This document shows, piece after piece, positions 9,764 to 20,530 of a DNA stretch of 64,000 bases. This stretch comes from Panax quinquefolius (taxonomy: Eukaryota; Streptophyta; Magnoliopsida; Apiales; Araliaceae): positions 148,480,166-148,544,165 of the forward strand of contig CM035152.1 in NCBI GenBank assembly GCA_020205615.1, in the 5' to 3' direction. The position numbers and the translations under genes are program-made. Under the pieces are notes generated by a model that saw only the letters and a program-made list of their open reading frames with translations, was not told the DNA's origin and did not search any database. How positions within the stretch are numbered: position 1 is the stretch's first letter; each line of letters starts with the position of its first letter.

Positions 9764-11310
9764 AGTAAGGCCCCGAATTTTATGAAATAAAAGTATTCAA
9801 TTTTTCTTATAATTACTATTCAGGTAAATGGTTAAATTGATAAAAGTTAAAGTTAAGGGTGATATATATAATTTTTTTAAAATAAGCAAGTGGTTATAAA
9901 ATATTCATTATCGTTTGGGGAATATTCGTTTGGTCGTCGGAATATTCTTTTCGTTGGGAATATTCGTATGAATGACGACGCAGCCCATTTCAGGGCCCAT
10001 ATAATGTAATAACCATCGGATGAAAAAAAATGACAAAAGGGAGTTTTATAAATAATAACAGAATTGTTACCGTTAACATCATTGGAATAATTTGGGTAAA
10101 GTAAAGTAATACGTCATTGCGTTGACAAGAAAGACACCGGTATTGTACACAAGATTTTTGAATTATCGACTCTTACGTAAGAAGGCAATCGCTTCAATAA
10201 TTATTACGATAAAGAATTATCGCTCAATATTTTATTTTATTGATTCAATAATTGTCTGCGTTGATATTTTATATTATTGTTGTTTTAATAATTGTCACTA
10301 CACAAAGATTTTCCATTATTCAAGTAATAATTCATATTATCTGAATAATATTATTAGAAAATATTATTGGCAATGTCTAGAAAGTTACTGCCTAAGGAGA
10401 GGTTTGGTCACCTAATCATTGCGCCAAGAAGTGAGAAATCTTTATTGGAAAGCCCCTCTTTCTTGGGAGTATGCAGTTGTCAATATTGTGATTATGTAAT
10501 ATTATTTGTGAATAATTAATTATTGATTTTATGATGAGGAAAATATTTATTTTATGTGGTTATAGATGGAGAAAATTTTTAATGTGACAATTGTTGAAAA
10601 TTAATATTTGTCTTTTTACGATAAAATAATTTATTTAAATATATTATTATATTTTAATAATATAATAATGGTGATATTTTTACAAGTGAATATGGAATAT
10701 ATGAGTATATGAGGAGGAAGAATATTTTTGTTATAATAAATGTTTAAAACATGTTAAACATGTCGGTGGACCCCATTTCTTGATGAGAAATTTGATTATA
10801 GATCGTAAAATCGTCTGGTTTGTGGATTTTGGTCAATTTCGCTTGGAATTTGGAAAAACTTTCTTCCGCAAAGTTGTAGAGAATTGAATTTCCTATAAAA
10901 ACTCGCGAGATTGAATTTTTCGACAAAAGAGATATTTATTATGAATTTATGAAGTCTTCGAGTTCCAAAATAATTGATTTTTGTAAGTTTTAAATATTTA
11001 TATTAACAAAAACGTTTTTTTCAATGTGTGGGCCTCATTTTGCATGTGTGCAATTGCTGAATTCTGGATTCAAAAGTGTGCGTAGAGAATTTATAATATA
11101 TATTATTATTTTATTAAATTTTCTACTTTGGGTTCTAAGCATTTTCCTATAAATAAGATGCTTAGGTTAGAATTGAAAATCACAATTTAAAATCAAGTTT
11201 TCTCTCTATATTATCGAGCGTATTCTTGTGAGTATTTTGAGTATACTTTGAGTGCTATACTGATTGCAAGTTCGTTCAACGTTATTCTAGTTAAATCTTC
11301 TTCTTTTGAG

Positions 11311-13135
11311 GTAAGGATAGTAAGGAATTTTTAAGGGTGATTATGTTTTTCAGTTTTGTATTTTTTCGGACCTTCAAAATTCTGGAAAAATTTGAAATGA
11401 TATTTTGATGAGTTTTGTAGATTGTGTCCAAAATGGCGATTTTGGATGTATAGATTAGGAGTTATGGATTTTATGAGAAAAGACTATTTTAAAAGTATTT
11501 ATTTATAGCTCCTTGTGGTTAACTCCAAAATTGATGAAATTTTTATTGGGAGTACATCTATATAATATCGTATATACCGTATTAATTTTAGAATTTTTGG
11601 ACAAAAGTACAATTTATGATAAATGTTTAAATATTCGGTGGTTTTGGCCATGCGAAAAATAGTAAATGAATTTTAAAAATTTTCGAGAAAATATATATTC
11701 AATATGGGACTATATTCTTCTAAATCCCGGAAAATAAATATCTTTGGAACTGATTTGGTATTTTTGATGAAAATGTTCTAGTTATGAGTAAATGAATTAA
11801 ATTTGTTATGTGAAGTAAGAAAATTGGAAAATATGATTTATTGGCTTGAGAATCATATATGAGGTATATGCGATTTTTATGATGGTTTTGGTTAATGATG
11901 ATGAAATCTTATGAGTTTGACATTTTAGATGATTAAATGCATTAATTATTAAAGTGTAAATAATTGGATTAAATTATTTATAAGTTTAAGAAATGATTAA
12001 AATATTGTTGTAATATTAATAATATTAGATTATGAGATTTCTAAGTGATTTATAACATTTGGATTAAGGTGTTATAAATATGGATATGAATTTTATTATG
12101 AAACTTTATCTTTTTCGTATCGAGAGTTCTTATGCACGATACACAGATTACTATATACGAATCACGGGTACTATTCACGACAAATTGGTTTCTTCTCTGA
12201 CAAAATTATCGTTGATTTATGAATCTTACTCTTGAAATTAAAACCATGTTTTGATTATATTGTTTTTATATAACATTCTTATAATCCTAATGATGATATT
12301 TCTCTTTGACTTGAGTGTAAAGATGGGTAGATTATTGGTATGATCGTGACTATAGGTTCTCTTTGGCCAGTAGTGCAAAAGTTGAATTGTTGACTGATAT
12401 AATCATGACCATTAAATTTATAATTGAATATTTTTAGCTTAAGTGCAAAGGTGAATTGATCAACATGGTTATAATTATTGTTATATAACTTCTGAAATGA
12501 TTATGTATTTCTTTGATATATGAATATCTTTTGCTTTTGTAGTGCAAAAAGATGAATTATTGATGAATATCTTTGCCCGTAGTGCAAAGATGACTTGTTG
12601 TTGAATATCTTTGGCTCGTAGTGCAAAGATGACTTGTTGTTGAATATCTTTGGCATGTAGTGCAAAGATGAGCTGTTGATGAATATCTTTGGCCGTGGTG
12701 CAAAAAGATGAATTTATTAGTATGATTATGAAGCGAGGCTGTGATTTGGTATAACCATGATCTTTGATGTTTCGGGTAAAGACAGTGATGAAATTATCTT
12801 CATTCCGGATAAGAAGAGGAATTTAGAACTACAATTATGATTATGAGTTATACATGTGATTGTGGGATGAGGAATTGTTGATTGATGTTACGAGGATAAA
12901 ACATTGTTGGTGGACTTTTAACATGGAGAAGATAATAGATTTTATGGTCTATTTGACTCTTCTAATGGATTGCTCATTCACCGCAACTATGGTTGAAAAG
13001 TTTTATTATCTACCATATGTTCTAAATCTACGATTTATTCTTGATGAAGACTATTGATAATTTATTTATCTTTAGTCATAATATTCTTCTATCGAGCTAG
13101 TTGTGCTCACCCTTTTGTTTCACAATTCCTTTCAG
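11311..13135 (+). promoter_or_regulatory. Predicted LTR-internal intron (element B 3' LTR)
   Basis: The donor is TTTTGAG|GTAAGG at 11310/11311. The acceptor region has CTCAC (branch-like, A about 26 nt before the AG), then a T-rich tract and CCTTTCAG|GTAATAA at 13135/13136. The predicted intron is 1825 nt and contains the hairpin array. The 5' LTR has the same donor at 6985/6986, but its acceptor reads TTTCGAATG, so one of the two copies carries a mutation or a sequencing error. Confidence 0.55.
12526..12709. repeat. Tandem hairpin array, 40-bp period (element B 3' LTR)
   Basis: Five units at about 12526, 12568, 12607, 12646 and 12685 correspond one to one with the array in the 5' LTR. Unit number and spacing are preserved, but loops differ by small indels. 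Confidence 0.8.
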
Positions 13136-13783
13136 GTAATAAAAGTGTAGCTAGGTCAAGCGGGGGATAGCGAGGGAATAGAATGGTGGTCTATAGATGT
13201 TGAGGGTGAGGTGAATTTAACTTGGAAGGGTGTTTTGCCACTATCATACAAGATGTCTAATGACATACAACCTCGTGTCATCATAAGACATGGTTGTGCT
13301 CATCCACTTCCGAGTATATTTACAAGCACTAACTATATAATCTTGGTGTTTATTTGGAGTATAATACCCAATTAGAGACAGTGGAGATAATGATATGTCA
13401 AGAGAAGACTCACCATTGGGAAGAATATGATAGTAATCTTCTCGTTTTTTTCTTTGGGGTCTATTAGGTCAACGAAGGATAATTCGTGGCCATATGATAT
13501 CTACCATAACCTAAAAGCATGGCCTCCCCGTATACGAAGGTTTCTTGAGCACTTCCCAAAGATTCTAATTTCTAAAACAGCTTTTTGACTATACCTTTAT
13601 GTAAGGTGTCATTGTGACGTACACAGCTTGGTATATATTTGTATCCAAACTCACAAAGATATGTGTTGTTGTATTTTGCACGACAATTGTTGTAATAAAG
13701 TTGTAGTTGTTTTTCGTACCATATATTTGGCGACTCAGAATGGGTTGGATGGAATGGGCCTATTTTGCGGTCGTTACATTAGT

Positions 13784-14708
13784 CATGCAAGTATTATCAA
13801 TCTTGCACCACCTCCCCTAATAGTATATGCATATGAATCAATAGTACACACATGTGAACAAATAGTTATAAGCATGTGAATTAATAGTAATTAATTACTC
13901 ATTTATCTGATTAATTACCCGATTGGTCAATATAACCTCTAGACATCCATTATTATCAAAATAGATGTCGATTTCCACTAACACTAATAATCTCAACACA
14001 ATAGAAATATCAATTTCATCTTTAATCAACACGAACTTATTCATCATTAATATTATAACTCACAATATTTAACAACCAAAATCATTCCTAGGAAAGAGGG
14101 GGCTTTCCGATAAGGATTTCTCCCTATTGGAGCGCAATTAGGTGACCAAACCTCTCATCGACAGAACTTTCTATACATCGTCAATATTGCAAATAATAAT
14201 ATAAATAACTTTGTCATCTCAATTATTGATTTAATAATATAAAATATTGATATCGTGACAATAATTGAATCAATAATATGAGAGATATTATGCAACAATT
14301 ACTGTAGCAATAATTGAGTATAACTGAGTGACTTCTCACGTAAGCATCAATAATCAATACCGTGTGCTACTATGCAACCACGCATATTACTGTACTTTTA
14401 CCACTGGGTAGTTCAGCAGTTTAACGGTAAAACTTTTGCCGTTATTTTTATAAAAAGATATTTCTATTGTTTTCTAACTACGACAATACATCCGTTGTAG
14501 GTTCCACCAATGATTGTGCAGTCGTACGAATATTCCCTGTTAAAACGAATATTCCCCGACCAATCGTATATTTTATAACAACTTGCTTACTTTGCAAAAT
14601 TTGTAAATATTAACCACATCTATAACATTATATCATATCCACACCATAATATTCAAAAATATATTTCGAGAAAAATTATTCTTTATTCATAAAAGTTGGG
14701 GTCTTACA
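13784..14708 (-). repeat. Element A 3' LTR, right part
   Basis: This is the continuation of 3658-5442 after element B. It starts CATGCAAGTATTATC, matching the intact site in the 5' LTR at 37495, and ends GGTCTTACA, the complement of the LTR 5' end. It includes the conserved hairpin block (14091-14108, GGAAAG-AGGGGG-CTTTCC). On the plus strand the complement of the polypurine tract follows. Confidence 0.85.
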
Positions 14709-14721
14709 ACCTCCCCTTCTT
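14709..14721 (-). other. Polypurine tract of element A
   Basis: On the minus strand AAGAAGGGGAGG lies immediately before the 3' LTR and overlaps the pol stop codon at 14720-14722. This is the usual position for plus-strand priming in LTR retrotransposons. Confidence 0.8.
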
Positions 14722-15746
14722 ATGAAATTTTGTTCTCGAAATTAGGGTACGTACCTGGTATATCGAAGAGGTGAGGATACCTTGACTTCATTTCATATTC
14801 TAACTCCCAGGTCATTTCCTCAACATCGTTGTTTCTCCACAAAACGTTGACTTGAGGTATAACCTTGGAGCGTAGAATATGATCCTTCTTATCCAAGATT
14901 TTAACATGTACCTCTTCATACGTTAAATCTTCCTCTATCTCGTCCAGTTCTAATTCAATAATGTGGTACGGGTCTTTCACATATTTACGTAACATAGATA
15001 TGTGAAAAACGTTATGAACATGAGACATACTTGGCGGTAAAGCGAGTCTATAGACAACAGTTCCTACTCGATCGATGATTATAAATGGGCCAATGAATAG
15101 AGAATTGAGCTGTCCTCTCTTTCTAAATCTCGTAACTCCTTTCCATAGAGCAACACGTAAAAACACATGATCTCAAATATTGAATTCCACGTCCTTTCGA
15201 TGAAGATCAGCATAACTCTTTTGTCGATCTTGTGAGGTTTTTATTCGTTGTCGGATCATTTGAATCTTTTTCGGAGTCATACGTACCAACTCCAGTCCCA
15301 ACAATGTTGCTTCACCCACCTCGTCCCAGCATACTAGAGAACGACACTTGCGTCCATACAACACCTCAAATGGAGTTATGCCAATACTTGATTGATAACT
15401 GTTATTGTAGAAAAATTCCACTAATGGCAAGAATTTGTCCCAACTTCCCTTGAAGTCAAGGACACAGAGTCTTAATAGATCTTCAAGATTCTGAATAGTC
15501 CGCTCCGACTACCCGTCCGTTTGAGGATGATATGCCGAACTAAATTGTAAATTCGTGCCCATAGCTTTTTGCAAACTAACCCAAAATTATGAAGTGAATC
15601 TTGGGTCTCGATCAGAAACTATGGATACTGGCATACCATGCAGTCTTACAATCTCATTTATGTACATATGTGCAAGACGTTCAAGTGAATAAGTTTCTCG
15701 AATAGGAAAGAAATGAGCAGACTTGGTCAATCTATCAACAATGACC
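14720..15746 (-). pseudogene. Ty3/gypsy integrase C-terminal fragment, copy 1 (element A)
   Basis: Frames at 15173-15430 and 14720-15166 encode, in order, part of the integrase core after the catalytic Glu (PLVEFFYNNSYQSSIG, FEVLYGRKCRS), the GPFIIIDRVG / YRLALPPSMSHVHNVFH segment and a chromodomain-like tail (VLWRNNDVEEMTWE). Integrase joins retrotransposon DNA to the host genome, and chromodomains can target it to marked chromatin. From 15430 to 15746 the match continues out of frame. The fragment ends abruptly at the palindrome at 15747. It duplicates 15929-16960 almost base for base, and the frame breaks make it non-functional. Confidence 0.85.
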
Positions 15747-15794
15747 CAAGTTGTTATAAAATATTCGACTAATCGAATATTTTATAACAACTTG
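15747..15794. repeat. 22-bp-arm palindrome at a duplication junction
   Basis: 15747-15768 is the exact reverse complement of 15773-15794, with a 4-nt CTAA loop. The right arm is normal LTR sequence; the left arm is an inverted extra copy joined to integrase sequence. It marks the breakpoint between the two copies of the LTR-end plus integrase segment. Confidence 0.9.
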
Positions 15795-15917
15795 CTTACT
15801 TTGCAAAATTTGTAAATATTAACCACAACTATAACATTATATCATATCCACATCATAATATTCAAAAATATATTTCGAGAAAAATTATTCTTTATTCATA
15901 AAAATTGGAGTCTTACA
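15769..15917 (-). repeat. Truncated LTR fragment inside element A
   Basis: About 149 bp matching the terminal part of the 3' LTR (about 14557-14708), ending GTCTTACA and followed by a second polypurine tract at 15918-15930. It separates integrase copy 1 from copy 2. Confidence 0.85.
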
Positions 15918-15928
15918 ACCTCCCCTTC

Positions 15929-17602
15929 TTATGAAATTTTGTTCTCGAAATTAGGGTACGTACCTGGTATGTCGAAGAGGTAAGGATACCTTGACTTCAT
16001 TTCATATTCTAACTCCCAGGTCATTTCCTCAACATCGTTGTTTCTCCACAAAACGTTGACTTGAGGTATAACCTTGGAGCGTAGAATATGATCCTTCTTA
16101 TCCAAGATTTTAACATGTACCTCTTCATACGTTAAATCTTTCGCTATCTCGTCCAGTTCTAATTCAATAATGTGATTAGGGTCTTTCACATATTTACGTA
16201 ACATAGATATGTGAAAAACGTTATAAACACGAGACATACTTGGCGGTAAAGCGAGTCTATAGACAACAGTTCCTACTCGATCGATGATTACAAATGGGCC
16301 AATGAATCGAGAATTGAGCTATCCTCTCTTTCTAAATCTCGTAACTCCTTTCCATGGAGCAACACGTAACAACACATGATCTCAAATATTGAATTCCACG
16401 TCTTTTCGATGAAGATCAACATAACTCTTTTGTCGATCTTGTGAGGTTTTTATTCGTTGTCGGATCATTTGAATCTTTTTCGGAGTCATACGTACCAACT
16501 CCAGTCTCAACAACGTTGCTTCACCCACCTCGTCCCAGCATACTGGAGAACGACACTTGCGTCCATATAACACCTCAAATGGAGTCATGCCAATACTTGA
16601 TTGATAACTGTTATTGTAGGAAAATTCCACTAATGGCAAGAATTTGTCCCAACTTCCCTTGAAGTCAAAGACACAGAGTTTTAATAGATCTTCAAGATTC
16701 TGAATAGTCCGCTCTGACTACCCGTCCGTTTGAGGATGATATGCCGAACTAAATTGTAAATTCGAGCCCATAGATTTTTGCAAACTAACCCAAAATTATG
16801 AAGTGAATCTTGGGTCTCGATCAGAAACTATGGATACTGGCATACCATACAGTCTTACAATCTCATTTATGTACATACGAGCAAGACGTTCAAGTGAATA
16901 AGTTTCTCGTATAGGAAAGAAATGAGCAGACTTGGTCAATCTATCAACAATGACCCAAATTGCACCTACGCATTGAGAAACCTTGGGAAGACCGGTAACG
17001 AAGTCCATGGTAATGTGCTCCCACTTCCATTCTGAAATTTTAAGTGGTTGCAATGAAACTTTTGGCACTTGATGCTCCGCCTTGACTCGTTGACAAGTTA
17101 GACACCTTGAGGTAAATTCTGCTATCTCTCTTTTCATATTGCTCCACCAAAATGTATGTCAAAGATCACGATACATTTTGGTACTCCCAGGATGGATTGC
17201 AAACGGTGTGTTGTGCGCCTCCATCATGATTTTATACTTTAAATCAGGGTCGTTAGGAACACAAAGTCTGGAGTTGACTCGAAGTATTCCTTCTTCATCG
17301 ATTCTTGCTTCTGAAATAGCACCTTTTTGCACTTTCTTCCTCATACGCATCAGCTCCAGGTCTTTAACTTGAGCAGCTTTAACTTTATCGATTAAAGTCG
17401 ATTCTACTCGTATATTTGACATCATCACGTGGGTCACTAGAGCCTTTAACTCTATCTCCATCATTTGTAAGTTATACGAAATGGGTCTTTGTGTTAACAA
17501 CATCACACTCGTAACCGCATACGATCTTCTACTCAACGCGTCAACTACCACGTTTGCTTTTCTAGGATGGTATTGAATGGTATAATCGTAATCTTTCAAC
17601 AA
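15929..17602 (-). pseudogene. Ty3/gypsy RNase H end and integrase (element A, copy 2)
   Basis: Reading right to left: the RNase H end (YDYTIQYHPRKANVVVDALS, near 17600), a linker, then the integrase zinc-binding region with HNTPFAIHPGSTKMYRDL and CLTCQRVKAEHQ. Next come the first catalytic Asp (ITMDFVTGLP) and the second ([10 protein letters not shown], near 16796). After a frame break follow the later core (16382-16639) and the chromodomain-like C-terminus (15929-16237). Stops and shifts occur near 17150, 16795, 16640 and 16380, so no functional protein is made. On its right it abuts protease sequence directly, showing that reverse transcriptase is deleted. Confidence 0.85.
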
Positions 17603-18423
17603 CTCGAGCCAACGTCTTTAGGACATAATACATTCGTTTTAGGTAAAAAAATATTTGAGGGTTTTGTATCGGGTTCAAGGTCGATACAAAATTCAATTTC
17701 ACGCACCGGGGGTAGGCCAGGAAGTTCTTTAGGAAATACGTTAGGAAATTTATTAAAAATAGGAATATCATTCAAATCTGACGTATTTTTGTTTAAATTC
17801 GTGACATGAGCAAAGAAAGCTTGACATCCATTTTTCAATAAACGAATAGCTTTATGGCTTGATATGACAGTGATTGACTTTAGTGGTTTGGTTTTTTGAA
17901 TTCGCATAATAAGTTGGTTAGGAATATGAAAGCTAACATTCTTACGAAAACAATCAATTTTAGCATGATGAGTAGTTAACCAATCAATCCCTAAAATTAC
18001 ATCAAATGCAAGTATTTTCAAAGAGATAAGATCGACAAGTAACGTGAGGGTGTTGATTTGAATCGAACAAAATTTATAAACAGTGGAGGTAACGAAGGTT
18101 TCTCCCAACGGAGTTTCAACAGATAAGTTAAAGTCTAATTTCTCCGGAGTCAAATTTAAACGTTGAGTGCAAGTAGGTGAAATAAAAGAGTGGGTAGAAT
18201 CGGTATCTAATAAGGTATAGATTTCGTAAAAGTTTATGATTAACTTACCCGTGATAACTTCGTTCGGTTCCTTGCTTTTTGGGAAGTTACAAAAAGCGCT
18301 CTCACTTGAGCCACCGACTTTGACTTTTCTGGGACAACCCTTGGTGTCATCATTACCACTAGAATTGACTTTCGCTATAGGGCATATTCCACCCTCAACT
18401 ACTTTGTCGTACTCCTGATCCAT
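17603..18423 (-). pseudogene. Ty3/gypsy protease region with RT deletion (element A)
   Basis: The frame at 17596-18423 encodes a retropepsin-like domain: LLDTDSTHSFIS at the active site, then LKILAFDVILGIDWLTTHHA. It ends with the linker that normally leads into reverse transcriptase (FPNVFPKELPGLPPVREIEF). The usual D-S/T-G catalytic triad reads DTD here, a Gly to Asp change that should abolish activity. Sequence then jumps to the RNase H end, so about 1.2 kb of reverse transcriptase is missing compared with element D. Upstream, the zinc-knuckle region is scrambled and stops at element C. Confidence 0.8.
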
Positions 18424-18516
18424 GATCTGTTTGATAACCCGAATTTTCAGGAATTATTAAAATAAGAATTTAGTAAATAGAATTCTTATTATTAGATATG
18501 TCGGGTTCAAATATGA

Positions 18517-18566
<50 letters not shown>
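18517..18566. repeat. (AT)n(GT)n microsatellite
   Basis: A short AT run followed by about 17 GT dinucleotides, near the start of element C. Confidence 0.95.
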
Positions 18567-18569
<3 letters not shown>

Positions 18570-20399
18570 TGGAATGTGGTATTGTGTTACATAGGGTAAT
18601 ATGAGCTATGTAATAAGTGATGTTGTGTTTAATAAATACATATCATTATTATATGTTTGTTATAAATTATAGAAATGAATTAGTAAGAAGATGGATAAGA
18701 TTTATCTATCGGCATTAAATAATTTATAGAATTATTTTATCATAGTAAGTTGGTGACATTAAATATCCTTGATAATCACCAATTTCTTGAGTATATGTAT
18801 GAGTAAGTATCAAGTCTAAGGCAGTGCATCCGTACTCTTTGATGGTGGATGTATACGAGCTGGGCTAAACAATTCCTTCAGAGAGCGGAGGTATATACGA
18901 AATAGTAACCGATCTAACTCACTGTGAAAACAGTGTAGACGAGATGGAAACTAATTTGTTGGTTGTTTGTGGGAAATCACTCAGTGTACTATATTAAATA
19001 CCATTAACGACTCGATGTGTGCTAAGTTTGGACTTATATATATGTACGTTGTTGATGAGAGAAGAAAGTAGGTATATCTTTAGATAAATATTGGTTAGAG
19101 ATTTTATGGACTAATATTGGGATAGAGAAAGAAGAGTTGAACTTGAAGTTTAATCTCTAAATTAATGAAGAATGTAGTCATTGGAGATTTATTTTTGTTA
19201 GTATAGTGAGATAGCATGTATGGAACATGTTAAAGGATTTGCGAGTTAAGTTCTGTTTTTGTTGAAACATAACATGTCTGCGTCCTAACTTAAGGTAGCG
19301 ACCAGCGCCACTCAAGCTAAGCCTAAGACGGTAGCAGTAGATGCAAGGTGTCTCAGATAAAATTTTGAGTTAGTTTATGAAAATTTGATTTCAAGACATG
19401 TTTACTAATAACTCTTATAAGGGTCATAAATGGTGACTAAGTTGTTCATGAAGGAATTAAGTTAGCAAAACATGATTTGAATAAGAATTAATTAATTAAC
19501 CCGTAATAAATATGGTTAATTAAGAGATATTATAGAATATTATATTATGAAGCTTAAGAGATATTGTTAAGAGAGATATTGTTTTGGAACAATTAATGAA
19601 AGAAATGAAATGAAGAATTATATTAAATAGTGTAGTACATAGTAATTATGTAAAGAAATGGCTATTTGGATAAAGATGTTATGAATATAAGTTCATGGTA
19701 TATAGTTATTTAAGGTAATTAAATATTGAGGTAAAGTGTGAAACCTAAACCTTATATTAAAAATAATGTGAAATTGGAAAAAAACCAAACGTGACCTAGA
19801 CCCTTAATATTTTATTATAGAAATAATGAGCTTGAGTTATATAACTCAAGTAAATGAGATAAATGAGCCTTATTTTACCTTAGTATTAGAGTTAAACTAG
19901 ACTGAAGGTTTAACTGAAATTATTAAAAGAGAATTAATGGAAAAGATAATAGATGATTAATATTAATCATTTTGATATTTAAGTGTGATAGGAAGTAATG
20001 GGTTGGGAATACCCAACTGAATGATAGTTAGCCCAATTAAAATATTATGTGGACTGAAGTACATGGACTATATGATATGAGTACATAAATAATCCCTAAC
20101 TTTACTTGGTGTAGTAGCAATAACACATTAAAATTTCATTTTGAGAATTAAAGGAACCAAACTAAGCTTTAGTTGCTGAGAATTAGCCTTGTCCCAAAAT
20201 CAGTGTCCTAATTATTATAACAACCGTAATAGGCCATTGGCCTAACTATACGATTGCTGGAAACATGAAAAGGCTAGAATAACTACTAATGATGGAGGAA
20301 GATGGAGTGGTTAACCAACTCTTGAGGATCCACTGGCTTCTTCGTCTTCCCTTTGGTTTAAATTGTTGGGCAAAGCCATTGTTTGGTCAATGGTTCCTC

Positions 20400-20407
20400 T
20401 ATAAATA
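20400..20407 (+). promoter_or_regulatory. TATA box of element C
   Basis: TATAAATA in a CT-rich context, about 120 nt upstream of the predicted splice donor. The spacing resembles the other LTRs of the window. Confidence 0.55.
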
Positions 20408-20530
20408 AAGCCAACTCCTTCTCTTTTCTATTTGATAAATTCTCTGAGAATTTGGTTATGGAAGTTCAGTAGTATTGAGAGCAAGCAGAGGTTTGGAGTG
20501 CTATAGATAGCAAATTAAATCCATCAAGAG

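Larger units (their letters stand above)
5443..13778 (+). mobile_element. Element B: non-autonomous gypsy-type element with 4-kb LTRs and a 325-bp core
   Basis: TTAGT duplications at 5438-5442 and 13779-13783 bracket two long direct repeats, 5443-9438 and 9764-13778. These start TGTAAGGC (first copy) and end TCGTTACA. The 325 bp between them contain a primer-binding site, about 230 bp of gypsy leader, the last codons of an integrase-like tail and a polypurine tract, with no complete gag or pol. The empty target is preserved in element A's other LTR at 37481-37500. The core resembles the leader and pol tail of element A, so B looks like a derivative that must borrow proteins from an autonomous relative. 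Confidence 0.9.
9764..13778 (+). repeat. Element B 3' LTR (4015 bp)
   Basis: A direct repeat of the 5' LTR ending GGTCGTTACA, followed by the TTAGT duplication. It has the same order of TATA box (about 11149), splice donor (11310/11311), hairpin array (12526-12709) and acceptor (13135). Frames at 10122-10415, 12860-13057 and 13628-13879 are not supported as genes. Confidence 0.9.
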
